Assembly (NCBI GenBank): GCA_028284565.1
Contig: JANQRM010000106.1
Coordinates: forward strand, 1 to 7,474
Reading direction: 5' to 3'
Origin: Anaerolineae bacterium
GTDB taxonomy: Bacteria > Chloroflexota > Anaerolineae > Aggregatilineales > Phototrophicaceae
Length of the DNA stretch: 7,474 nucleotides
Shown: one piece after another, positions 1 through 6,835 of the stretch
Position numbering within the stretch: the stretch's first letter is position 1
How the letters are laid out: every line of letters begins with the position of its first letter
The notes under the pieces: model-generated
The model's database searches: none
The model's input: the letters and a program-made list of their open reading frames with translations, nothing else
Told to the model about the DNA's origin: nothing
Position numbers and translations under genes: made by a program

Positions 1-727
1 ATTCATCTTCAACGAGTGAGTCACCCATTGCAATGACCTGCGCTTTGAAGAAGGTGTTTGCCATCCCACCCCCAACAAGGAGCTTATCCACCTTGCCTAA
101 CAGAGCTTCAATCACAGTGATTTTATCGGAGACTTTCGCTCCACCCAAAATGGCAACAAATGGACGCTTGGGATTTTCAATGGCTTTCGATAGATAGTCG
201 ATTTCTTTTTCAAGTAATAATCCCGCGACGGCTGTCATCTTTTCAGAGACACCCACATTAGAAGCATGCGCGCGGTGGGCGGTTCCGAAAGCATCGTTCA
301 CAAAAATCTCGCCATGCTCAGCCAGTTGGGAAGCGAAGTCGCTGTCATTTTTGGTCTCACCCACATGAAAGCGCGTATTTTCGAGCACGGCAATACTACC
401 TTCTGGCATTTTAATCAATGCCTCTTTGACAGAGTCTCCGACACAATCGTCAATGAAGGTCACGCTAATATCCATCAAATGTGATAAGGCATCGGCAACA
501 GGTGCGAGCGACATCGAGTCGTTGCGTTCTCCTTTTGGGCGACCTAAGTGCGACATCAACACAAGGGATTGGGGATTCTTATCTAAAATGTATTGAATGG
601 TGGGGATAGCCGCGCGAATACGCGTGTCATCGGTGATGGTTTTTCGATCCAACGGAACATTGAAATCAACACGCATCAATACCCGTTTGCCAGCAAAATC
701 GACATCTTTAACTGTCATTTTATTCAT
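1..727 (-). CDS. pgk: Phosphoglycerate kinase, N-terminal part (cut by window edge)
   Basis: Cytosolic glycolytic enzyme that transfers phosphate between 1,3-bisphosphoglycerate and ADP. I translated the minus strand from the ATG at 727; the frame stays open to the left edge and gives 242 residues of a family that is usually about 390-400, so the C-terminal third lies outside the window. Visible family motifs: VDFNVPL at residues 20-26 and SHLGRP at 59-64 (3-phosphoglycerate side), ENTRFH at 116-121, NDAFGTAHRAHAS at 144-156, then GGAKVSDK at 195-202 and GGGMANTF at 219-226 at the start of the nucleotide-binding domain. The start is fixed by a strong Shine-Dalgarno sequence, GGAGG, 6 nt upstream; a second in-frame ATG at 718 is less well placed. 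It follows gap by 75 nt, the classic gap-pgk order. No frameshift or missing key residue is seen in the visible part. Confidence 0.97.
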   Translation of the reverse strand, partial: MNKMTVKDVDFAGKRVLMRVDFNVPLDRKTITDDTRIRAAIPTIQYILDKNPQSLVLMSHLGRPKGERNDSMSLAPVADALSHLMDISVTFIDDCVGDSVKEALIKMPEGSIAVLENTRFHVGETKNDSDFASQLAEHGEIFVNDAFGTAHRAHASNVGVSEKMTAVAGLLLEKEIDYLSKAIENPKRPFVAILGGAKVSDKITVIEALLGKVDKLLVGGGMANTFFKAQVIAMGDSLVEDE

Positions 728-731
728 CTGT

Positions 732-738
732 CTCCTCC
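732..738 (-). promoter_or_regulatory. Strong ribosome binding site of pgk
   Basis: On the minus strand this reads GGAGGAG, with GGAGG ending 6 nt before the ATG at 727. It decides the pgk start in favour of 727 over the in-frame ATG at 718. Confidence 0.8.
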
Positions 739-745
739 ATAAATG

Positions 746-780
746 AAAAAGGCGAGGCAAATATGCTTGTCCTCACCTTT
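746..780 (-). terminator. Terminator-like or attenuator hairpin between gap and pgk
   Basis: In the minus-strand transcript, AAAGGUGAGG pairs with CCUCGCCUUU (one G-U pair, the rest Watson-Crick). The stem continues past a single bulged A through CAA/UUG to a 6-nt loop, GCAUAU. The 3' arm runs straight into a run of five U. A G+C-rich stem followed by U residues is the form of an intrinsic terminator. It begins 22 nt after the gap stop and ends just upstream of the pgk ribosome binding site without covering it. Because pgk follows at once, it may cause partial termination, protect the 3' end of gap mRNA, or mark a processing site. The structure was worked out by hand with no energy calculation. 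Confidence 0.6.
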
Positions 781-802
781 AATATTCAATCCAATAAGTA
801 AC

Positions 803-1810
803 CTAGAGGCGATCCCCCATGAATTTGATGAGGTCAGCAACACGGCTAGAATAGCCCCATTCGTTGTCATACCAAGTGATGACTTTGACTAACTTACCAC
901 TCACGTCAGTAGAGAGTGCATCAATGATGCTGGAATAAGGATTGCCAATGTAATCTGTCGAGACAAGCGGTTCGTGCGAGACATCAAGAATGCCTTTCAT
1001 ACGAGTTGAGGCGGCTTCTTCATAGGCATCAATCAACTCATTTTTATCCGCTTCTTTTTCGACAGTCGCCACAAAATCAACAAGTGAGCCTGTTGGTGTC
1101 GGGACACGAACTGCCATTCCATCAAACTTACCTTCAAGTTCGGGGATGACAAGCGAGACAGCTTTGGCGGCTCCAGTTGAGGTTGGAACGATATTTTCGG
1201 CGGCGGAACGCGCACGACGTAAATCCTTGTGCGGTAAGTCGAGAATACGTTGGTCAGCCGTGTAACTGTGGATGGTTGTCATATAGGCTTGTTGGATACC
1301 ATACAAATCATTCAAGACTTTAGCGGCAGGGGCAAGACAGTTCGTCGTACAAGAGGCATTGGAAACAATATGGTGACTGTTGCTATCGTACTGGTCTTCA
1401 TTCACCCCCAAGACAAGCGTAATATCGGGGCTTTTGGCAGGTGCAGAGATAATGACTTTCTTCGCTCCTGCGGTGATGTGCTTCGATGCACCCGCATGGT
1501 CACGGAAGATACCCGTACTTTCAACCACAATATCCACGCCCAAATCGCCCCACGGGAGTTCTTCTGGATTACGCACAGAGAGGGCTTGAATCTCATCACC
1601 ATCAACAACGAGACTGCCATTATTGACTTCGACACTGCCTCGATAAACGCCATGAGTAGAATCATATTTGAAAAGGTGTGCCATTGTTGCTAAGTCGCCC
1701 AAGTCATTGAAGGCAACAATATCAACAGCATCGCCATGATATTCCTTAATGGCTTTAACTACTTGCCGTCCAATCCGTCCAAAACCGTTGATACCGATAC
1801 GAATAGCCAT
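803..1810 (-). CDS. gap: Glyceraldehyde-3-phosphate dehydrogenase, NAD-type, glycolytic
   Basis: Oxidises and phosphorylates glyceraldehyde-3-phosphate to 1,3-bisphosphoglycerate, the substrate of the next gene, pgk. The 335 residues are the full family length. The N-terminal Rossmann motif INGFGRIGR is at residues 7-15, the catalytic site ASCTTNC at 152-158 with Cys154, and the partner His181 lies in TIHSYT. Sulphate/phosphate-site segments STGAAKA (211-217) and the C-terminal [11 protein letters not shown] (313-323) are intact. NDL at 35-37 and [11 protein letters not shown] at 191-201 resemble NAD-dependent glycolytic enzymes (GapA type), not the NADP-preferring GapB type, where the Leu-Pro pair is changed; this cofactor call is inference from motif comparison. 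Start at 1810 is supported by AAGGAG 7 nt upstream. It begins 24 nt after the yvcK stop, so co-transcription is likely. Confidence 0.98.
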   Translation of the reverse strand: MAIRIGINGFGRIGRQVVKAIKEYHGDAVDIVAFNDLGDLATMAHLFKYDSTHGVYRGSVEVNNGSLVVDGDEIQALSVRNPEELPWGDLGVDIVVESTGIFRDHAGASKHITAGAKKVIISAPAKSPDITLVLGVNEDQYDSNSHHIVSNASCTTNCLAPAAKVLNDLYGIQQAYMTTIHSYTADQRILDLPHKDLRRARSAAENIVPTSTGAAKAVSLVIPELEGKFDGMAVRVPTPTGSLVDFVATVEKEADKNELIDAYEEAASTRMKGILDVSHEPLVSTDYIGNPYSSIIDALSTDVSGKLVKVITWYDNEWGYSSRVADLIKFMGDRL

Positions 1811-1817
1811 AGTTTTT

Positions 1818-1823
1818 CTCCTT
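1818..1823 (-). promoter_or_regulatory. Ribosome binding site of gap
   Basis: The minus strand reads AAGGAG, then a 7-nt A-rich spacer, then the ATG at 1810. It is a near-consensus Shine-Dalgarno sequence and fixes the gap start. Confidence 0.75.
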
Positions 1824-1826
1824 GAT

Positions 1827-1838
1827 TTAATCGATTAA
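1827..1838. repeat. 12-bp perfect palindrome at the yvcK-gap junction
   Basis: TTAATCGATTAA is a perfect inverted repeat. It overlaps the yvcK stop codon (TAA, 1835-1837) and ends a few bases before the gap ribosome binding site. It could be a protein-binding site, but the stretch is A+T-rich and short palindromes arise by chance there; no second copy was noticed elsewhere in the window. Confidence 0.35.
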
Positions 1839-3145
1839 TTAAGTTCAGAAGTGATGGGTAACTGTACATTACCCCCGATTCGTTCTTCTTGACAAATTTT
1901 TAATATTTCTTTAGCAATTTTTTTAGGATGATGTCGCCATATTTGCTCTTTATCCGCGAGATCAGTATAGCGTATCTCATAACGTTGCAGAATTTCATGA
2001 TTATTAGGGACAGGTTCAACATAATTTTCAATCAAGTCATCCTGCTTTTTGTGTGCAATCACTGCTTGGAATACGCCGCGCCCAATGTGCTGTTCAATCG
2101 ATAAAACATGCTCTGCAACGGTGTAACCCATCGTCTCACCCGGTTGGGTTGCGACATTACAAACATAAATTTTGAAGGCACTGGTCGCTCGTAAGGCATG
2201 AGCAATACCAGTAATCATGAGATTGGGCAGGATGCTTGTGTAAAGACTTCCCGGGCCCAATACAATCACATCAGCGTCCAAAATGGCTTGCACACTATCA
2301 GGATAGGCAACGGGGTCACTTGGTTCAAGGGTGATTTGCTGAATCTGTCCATTCAACTCACCTATTTTTGACTCCCCTTGCACCCGAATCACCCGTGATG
2401 AATTAGGTAATTTCACTGAGGCAACCAAATGAACATCATTAAGCGTGGCAGGTAATACACGTCCATTGATATTTAGGATACGTTCAACTTCAATTAGAGC
2501 TTCGGCGAGGCTGTTATCTTGCCCATTGCCTTCATGTACCACTTCACTCAAGGCAGAGATGAACAAATTTCCAAATGCATGTCCTTTCAAATCACCAAAT
2601 TGAAAACGATATTGAAATAGGCGTGTGAGTAAGCTCGTATCATCAGCCAACGCCACAATATTATTGCGTAAGTCACCGGGGGGAATCACTTGCATCTCTT
2701 GACGCAGTCGACCTGAACTTCCCCCATCATCTGCAACCGTGACAATGGCTGTGATATTTTGCGTGTAGGGTTTCATCCCAGTTAAGACAACAGGTAAACC
2801 CGTTCCCCCACCGATAGCGACAAATTTCATTCCTCGCTGACTTTGACGAAAGGCATAGACATCATCAGCAAGATTACTACTTTGATTCCGTCGGTAAGGA
2901 GCGAGTAGATTATTTGAGAGCCGAAGTATGGCAATCCCGCCGAATAGTGCGCCGATAATAACACTGGCAAAACTTGCCAGTCCATTTTGTTGGGATAACC
3001 ATAAGCTAAGCGTTTCTGTAGAGATCGTCTGCAGAAATGCAGAGGCAATGCCAAACGCCATAAGCAACAAGCCGACCATCAGCAACAATAACCAACGTTT
3101 AACTCCAATACCGGGTACAAGCCACTTCCCCCATCGGCGAAACAT
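1835..3145 (-). CDS. yvcK: YvcK/CofD-like family protein with N-terminal membrane anchor (gluconeogenesis factor family)
   Basis: YvcK proteins (Bacillus YvcK/MgfK, mycobacterial CuvA) bind UDP-sugars and are needed for normal cell shape and growth on gluconeogenic carbon sources; the core shares the fold of CofD, the 2-phospho-L-lactate transferase of F420 synthesis. Residues 18-39 and 58-77 are hydrophobic helices followed by a basic segment, so the rest probably lies in the cytoplasm on the membrane. Core motifs: GGGTG at 112-116, ADDGGSSGRLR at 138-148, PPGDLRN at 155-161, HAFGNL at 189-194, LGPGSLYTS at 297-305 and CNVATQPGET at 329-338. At 436 residues it is longer than the soluble roughly 320-residue Bacillus form because of the anchor. 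Its ATG overlaps the stop of the preceding gene (TGATG) and no clear Shine-Dalgarno sequence is present, which suggests translational coupling. The family assignment is firm; the physiological role here is inferred. A true CofD is less likely, since no F420 genes are nearby. Confidence 0.93.
   Translation of the reverse strand: MFRRWGKWLVPGIGVKRWLLLLMVGLLLMAFGIASAFLQTISTETLSLWLSQQNGLASFASVIIGALFGGIAILRLSNNLLAPYRRNQSSNLADDVYAFRQSQRGMKFVAIGGGTGLPVVLTGMKPYTQNITAIVTVADDGGSSGRLRQEMQVIPPGDLRNNIVALADDTSLLTRLFQYRFQFGDLKGHAFGNLFISALSEVVHEGNGQDNSLAEALIEVERILNINGRVLPATLNDVHLVASVKLPNSSRVIRVQGESKIGELNGQIQQITLEPSDPVAYPDSVQAILDADVIVLGPGSLYTSILPNLMITGIAHALRATSAFKIYVCNVATQPGETMGYTVAEHVLSIEQHIGRGVFQAVIAHKKQDDLIENYVEPVPNNHEILQRYEIRYTDLADKEQIWRHHPKKIAKEILKICQEERIGGNVQLPITSELN
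1856..1874 (-). other. Small stem-loop near the 3' end of yvcK
   Basis: GGGTAA (1856-1861) and TTACCC (1869-1874) form a 6-bp perfect stem around a 7-nt loop, inside the last codons of yvcK and about 46 nt upstream of the gap start. There is no U-run after it on the minus strand, so it is not a terminator. It may be chance, or part of the gap leader structure. Confidence 0.25.
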
Positions 3146-3873
3146 CAGTTAGTCGCTCGCTTTCCCCAATGCCACATGCCAAGCAGAAGTACTATCGCGC
3201 CCAATGTGGTCATCCCTCCAATTGTCAATGAGGCATCAAACCAGAATTGCTCTGGAAAGAGCCGAATTAGCGTATCCGAATAAGCAAATCGCCATGTCCC
3301 CGCTTCAAAGAACAGTTCATGAAAAGTATCAAAGAAGGTGTTCCATGCGACAATCGCAAAGACCACAATTGATGCAACAATCGCTAATGTGACTAGACTA
3401 CCTTGTAGGAGACCTAAACGTAATTGTCGTCTACCATTGGGAATACGCCAGAGGATGAATAGGATACTAACTGTCACGAGCAAAATAATACTTGCACACA
3501 AAAACGAGACTTGCGTAACAACTTTAACATCTTCCATATGACGAAGTGCACCCGCCTCATACATCGGACAGTCTGTGGCAGTAGAAGGCGCATTCCAGCA
3601 TTTGTCGATAGGCAGACGTAAATCCCCTAAGTATTCGATACCCTCGTCATTGAACAGATAATTGAGTGCATAGGGTGCGTATTCCAGACGATCTTCAAGC
3701 GTAAAGCCATAGAAATCATCTGGAAAGTCGGCACGATTGTATTCAATCGAGAAAAATAGAGGTGTCATCACCCAACGGATACTGCCCAGCGTTAGCAATA
3801 TTGGGACAGCCAAGATGAGCCATAACCGAAATATCTGCAGAAGGATGCGATTGATAGGTTTACTTTTGTCCAT
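3145..3873 (-). CDS. DUF1461/TIGR01906 integral membrane protein, probable Lit-like lipoprotein intramolecular transacylase
   Basis: The family includes Lit, which moves an acyl chain within the N-terminal lipid-modified cysteine of lipoproteins to give lyso-form lipoproteins in some Gram-positives. The 242 residues show four hydrophobic helices (about 12-34, 121-142, 158-178, 217-236) with a large loop between helices 1 and 2, the layout of Lit. Family hallmarks are RHMEDVK at 111-117 and FHELFF at 184-189, followed by LIRLFPEQFW at 202-211. His112 and His185 are 73 residues apart; from memory, the catalytic histidines of Bacillus cereus Lit are 85 and 157, a nearly equal spacing. Cys92 and Cys102 in the loop could form a disulphide outside the membrane. 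It starts 3 nt after the MFS fusion gene and overlaps yvcK by 1 nt. There is no clear Shine-Dalgarno sequence, so translation probably depends on coupling. Family membership is strong; the transacylase activity is inference, since many relatives are untested. Confidence 0.8.
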   Translation of the reverse strand: MDKSKPINRILLQIFRLWLILAVPILLTLGSIRWVMTPLFFSIEYNRADFPDDFYGFTLEDRLEYAPYALNYLFNDEGIEYLGDLRLPIDKCWNAPSTATDCPMYEAGALRHMEDVKVVTQVSFLCASIILLVTVSILFILWRIPNGRRQLRLGLLQGSLVTLAIVASIVVFAIVAWNTFFDTFHELFFEAGTWRFAYSDTLIRLFPEQFWFDASLTIGGMTTLGAIVLLLGMWHWGKRATN

Positions 3874-3876
3874 AGG

Positions 3877-5472
3877 CTAGCGTAAGGTATCTGCTCCGCC
3901 AGATAATAAGAAATTCAGCACCAGTGAATCCACTAAGGTTTCAACCGGCGCGCGGTCATCCGTAAAAACTATATCATTTTGCTCAGTAGGAACCAGTGAG
4001 GCTATACCTAGCGAGAGCGAATCTAAAAGTAAGCGATTGGAATCGGCTGGTAATAAAGACAAATTTGCGGATAAGTTCCCGCTTGAAGTCGGTTGGTTGG
4101 TAGCGACCAATATCGTGTTGAAAGAATAGGGTACATCCATTGTATGAATCGTCGGGAAAACATACGACAGTGTGTGTGTTAGGGCTTCGACCAAACGTCT
4201 ATCAGTCTGTGTTCGTCCGACATTAATCACCATCACTCCGTCATCTTTGAGATGCGCTTTCACCTCTTGGAAGAACTCAACTGTCGTCAGATGCCAAGGG
4301 ATATAAGGCGGACGATAGGCATCCACACCAATGACGCTATAGGTCTTATCCAATTGATTGAGGATATACCGCCCGTCCTCCGCATACGAAGTCAAGCTCG
4401 GCATAGAATCCGCGTTCATATCGAAGAATTGCTCACCTGCTTCGATAATCACGGAGTCAATCTCCACTCCATCAATTGGAATATCACCATAGACATGAAT
4501 ATATTGACGCGGGATAGTTCCGGTTGCCAAGCCAATTACCAAGAGCGAATCGACATCGGCTGGTAAAACAGGTGGTGAGTTAAAATAAGGCGCGACCAGA
4601 AAAAAATCCCATGTCCGTCCATAAGCCACTTGTGTGGGATGCCATTGGCTATGAATCCCCTGCCCTTCATTCAGGTAAAGATAACGATACCCGTTGTCAT
4701 CCTCTTGAACTTGAATGTAGTTGTAAGCACTCTCACGCTCGAAGAGCAGTTGGGAACCTGCTTCTGGCGGGCGCAAGGGACCTTGTAATGCCAAAAGAAA
4801 CAGGATTGCAATCACGATAGGCATCCAAGCAAAGCGCAAGACACCCAATCCTTGGTGTCGCCCTAAGCCGATAAATGCGACAGTAAACAGTATCCCCGCA
4901 AAGACAATAAACGTGCGAGTCGTACCCAATTCAGGGATAAGTATCAACACAGGCAGAAACGTCCCAACTAAACTCCCCAATGTACTGAGTGCATAGATTT
5001 GTCCAGCAACCTTGCCAGAAGTTGCCACATCCTTCGTTGCTAGGCGAATGGCAAAAGGCGAAACCGTACCGAGTAAGGTAATCGGAGCAGAAAATAAAAT
5101 AAGCACCGAAACAAACGAACCCAATGCAAGTCCTGCTTCTGCTCCCACAACCGATTGCGCCGTCCCAGTGAGTATGGGTCGAGATACGAGAGGAATTAAC
5201 GCACTCAGAAACGCACCCCACAAGATGATTTTGTAGAGCGTTGTTGGATAAGGCGAACGGTCCGCCCAACGCCCACCAATGAAATAGCCCACCGTCAGAT
5301 AGAGCAACATCAATCCAATCACATTCGCCCAGACTAGATTGCTTGTCCCAAAAACATTGCCCAACAAACGAGAAGCCGATAACTCAACCGCCAAAGTCGT
5401 CATTCCACTCACGAAAACGACGAGGTAAAGAAAAACGGTGGATACAGTTCTGGCAGGTGCTTGGGTTTTCAT
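3877..5472 (-). CDS. Fused MFS-type membrane domain / spermidine synthase-like protein
   Basis: The N-terminal half (residues 12-233, counted from a TTG at 5481) has about seven hydrophobic helices with the family signature around ELSASRLLG (33-41) and GYFIGGRWADR (65-75). The rest, from about 245, is a methyltransferase-fold domain like polyamine aminopropyltransferases: YNYIQV (253-258) and the GQG segment (273-275) match the spermidine synthase N-terminal strands, VEID (339-342) matches the acidic ribose-binding site, EDGR is at 368-371, VDAY (386-389) sits at the catalytic Asp position, and TDDRAPVE (507-514) is the C-terminal family motif. The usual glycine-rich GGGDG loop is replaced by IGLATGT (316-322), so substrate or activity may differ. 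I prefer the ATG at 5472; a TTG three codons upstream (5481) is also possible, and neither has a good Shine-Dalgarno sequence. It probably acts in the membrane; its substrate is unknown. Confidence 0.85.
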   Translation of the reverse strand: MKTQAPARTVSTVFLYLVVFVSGMTTLAVELSASRLLGNVFGTSNLVWANVIGLMLLYLTVGYFIGGRWADRSPYPTTLYKIILWGAFLSALIPLVSRPILTGTAQSVVGAEAGLALGSFVSVLILFSAPITLLGTVSPFAIRLATKDVATSGKVAGQIYALSTLGSLVGTFLPVLILIPELGTTRTFIVFAGILFTVAFIGLGRHQGLGVLRFAWMPIVIAILFLLALQGPLRPPEAGSQLLFERESAYNYIQVQEDDNGYRYLYLNEGQGIHSQWHPTQVAYGRTWDFFLVAPYFNSPPVLPADVDSLLVIGLATGTIPRQYIHVYGDIPIDGVEIDSVIIEAGEQFFDMNADSMPSLTSYAEDGRYILNQLDKTYSVIGVDAYRPPYIPWHLTTVEFFQEVKAHLKDDGVMVINVGRTQTDRRLVEALTHTLSYVFPTIHTMDVPYSFNTILVATNQPTSSGNLSANLSLLPADSNRLLLDSLSLGIASLVPTEQNDIVFTDDRAPVETLVDSLVLNFLLSGGADTLR

Positions 5473-5485
5473 AATTGACAACGCG

Positions 5486-5513
5486 ATAATTTGAATAGGA
5501 GTGTAATCGTCAA
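5486..5513 (-). promoter_or_regulatory. Possible sigma70-type promoter before the MFS fusion gene
   Basis: The minus strand shows TTGACG (5513-5508), one base from the -35 consensus, a 16-nt spacer, and AATTAT (5491-5486), four of six matches to the -10 box. Transcription would begin close to the proposed start codons, giving a very short or leaderless mRNA, which would fit the lack of a Shine-Dalgarno sequence. It sits in the only sizeable gap upstream of yvcK-gap. Such matches occur by chance, so this is weak. Confidence 0.3.
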
Positions 5514-5540
5514 TTCACCTAGCATGAAGGGGAAAATTGC

Positions 5541-6827
5541 TTAACCAAAACCATTAAAAGCACTTTGACGGGCTGTAGCGGGGCGTTGAGCAAGGGCGGC
5601 GGTCAGATCATCATTATGGCGAACTCGTATTGTTGGAATATTCGCTAGTTGAAGCATCCCCCGAATCACTTCAGACGATTCAGGTCGCCCAAAGGACTGT
5701 GGATCAACAAAGATACACATCGGGCGAATACCACGACGTTGCAAAATTTGCGCTTCTGTCACCCATGCCTCATCCAGTGATGACGTGACAATAATCAGTG
5801 TTGTCCCGCGAGTGAAAGAATGAGTCTCTAACGACAACATCTCTTTCAAAGCAAAGGGAGCCAAACTCCGTGAAACTGCCAATGACTGATAAATCCGAGT
5901 TAGCTGCCGATTCCCGCGCTCTGGTTGGAATATCTCTCGATGAGGATTATATGCCGCATAACCTAACGCACGCTCTTGATTGACAAAATACTTAGCAAGC
6001 GATGCCGCAATAACCACACTATATTCTTCGGTCGAAGGCGGTAACCCTTGACTTAAGGAGACAATGGGTCCCGTTTGACCGATGCGCTGAATACTCGAAT
6101 CTTCTACAAGGGATTGCATTGAAAAATCGACAAATAGCCATATATCAACCAACGGGTCAATCTCAAATTCCTTGACGATGAGCTGTCCCCTTTTGGCAGA
6201 ACTACGCCAGTGAATCCGATTGAAGCTATCCCCCGATACATAGTCACGCACACCTGCGGCATTCGTCGTGAGCTGATGCGTGATTCGACGTTGCGCTTCC
6301 CCACCTGTCAATAAGCCAACAGGGAGTTCAAAGCGATTAATCGGCACAGTAGCGGGATATACAATCAACCGTTCTGTAGCATTGATTCGCCGTGGCGTGA
6401 GAAACAAACCAAAGGGGTCACCACTAATCACCGTAATGGGTCCCAGTTGGAATTCGCCCCGTACCAAACAGGGCGTTTGTACTTCCCAGCGATATTGCCG
6501 TTTTCCTAAGATGGTTGGGATGACATGACTCGCCCGATGTCCCGGCAAATCTGAATGATCTCGTACCTCTAGCCACAGTTTCGGCAGAAAGCTAGTGTTC
6601 CTGACTAGAAACATTTCTTGAAAATTGCGTCCCACTTGTGAGCGACGGGAGCGTGTACTACGCCCAATCCGAATGCCACGCACCGCAAACCATGCCCAAA
6701 TGAGCGAGACAATCATCAATCCACCGAAGAGATAGGCAAGATTGAAGAATATCGAGCGTCCAGTAAATAAGCCAGCGACGAGACTGCCGATAATCAACAC
6801 GTAGAGTGTATTACGTCGATTAGACAT
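5541..6827 (-). CDS. DUF58 domain-containing protein (MoxR-associated)
   Basis: DUF58 proteins are regularly encoded next to MoxR AAA+ ATPases and carry a von Willebrand A-like fold; they are thought to work with the ATPase in assembling or activating envelope or enzyme complexes, though the exact role is not settled. The 428 residues start with two membrane helices (about 8-22 and 27-50), then a beta-rich extracytoplasmic-looking or cytoplasmic region, then the DUF58 signature at 193-222, with VRDYVSGDSFNRIHW followed by RSSAKRGQL. WLFVDFS at 230-236 occupies the place of the vWA metal site, but the DxSxS pattern is incomplete (Asp234, Ser236, Gln238), so metal binding is doubtful. It begins 8 nt after the moxR stop with no clear Shine-Dalgarno sequence, so coupled translation is likely. 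The next gene downstream is not the transglutaminase often found in such clusters. Confidence 0.92.
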   Translation of the reverse strand: MSNRRNTLYVLIIGSLVAGLFTGRSIFFNLAYLFGGLMIVSLIWAWFAVRGIRIGRSTRSRRSQVGRNFQEMFLVRNTSFLPKLWLEVRDHSDLPGHRASHVIPTILGKRQYRWEVQTPCLVRGEFQLGPITVISGDPFGLFLTPRRINATERLIVYPATVPINRFELPVGLLTGGEAQRRITHQLTTNAAGVRDYVSGDSFNRIHWRSSAKRGQLIVKEFEIDPLVDIWLFVDFSMQSLVEDSSIQRIGQTGPIVSLSQGLPPSTEEYSVVIAASLAKYFVNQERALGYAAYNPHREIFQPERGNRQLTRIYQSLAVSRSLAPFALKEMLSLETHSFTRGTTLIIVTSSLDEAWVTEAQILQRRGIRPMCIFVDPQSFGRPESSEVIRGMLQLANIPTIRVRHNDDLTAALAQRPATARQSAFNGFG

Positions 6828-6835
6828 AGAGGAAG

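Noticed and set aside
266..484. 72-codon open frame on the plus strand in the pgk region
   Set aside because: The minus-strand frame over the same bases encodes clear pgk motifs (ENTRF, NDAFGTAHRAHAS), so the plus-strand frame is a shadow.
1250..1693. 147-codon open frame on the plus strand inside gap
   Set aside because: It is antisense to a fully conserved gap gene, its product has no recognisable family features, and no ribosome binding site was evident; it is a shadow of gap codon use.
1856..1874. Stem-loop near the end of yvcK as an intrinsic terminator
   Set aside because: The 3' arm is followed by coding sequence without a U-run, and gap follows closely.
3541..3610. Cysteine-containing loop of the DUF1461 protein as a lipobox or metal site
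   Set aside because: Only two cysteines (92 and 102) are present, there is no lipobox context at the N-terminus, and the segment lies between helices 1 and 2.
4931..5269. 112-codon minus-strand frame within the MFS fusion gene
   Set aside because: It is out of frame with a continuous MFS-type membrane domain and its product is rich in Cys and Ser without family motifs; chance frame, not a frameshift, since the main frame is unbroken.
5511..5539. Possible CAATT/AATTG inverted repeat after the DUF58 stop as a terminator
   Set aside because: The arms are only 5 bp, A+T-rich, 19 nt apart, and not followed by a U-run on the minus strand.
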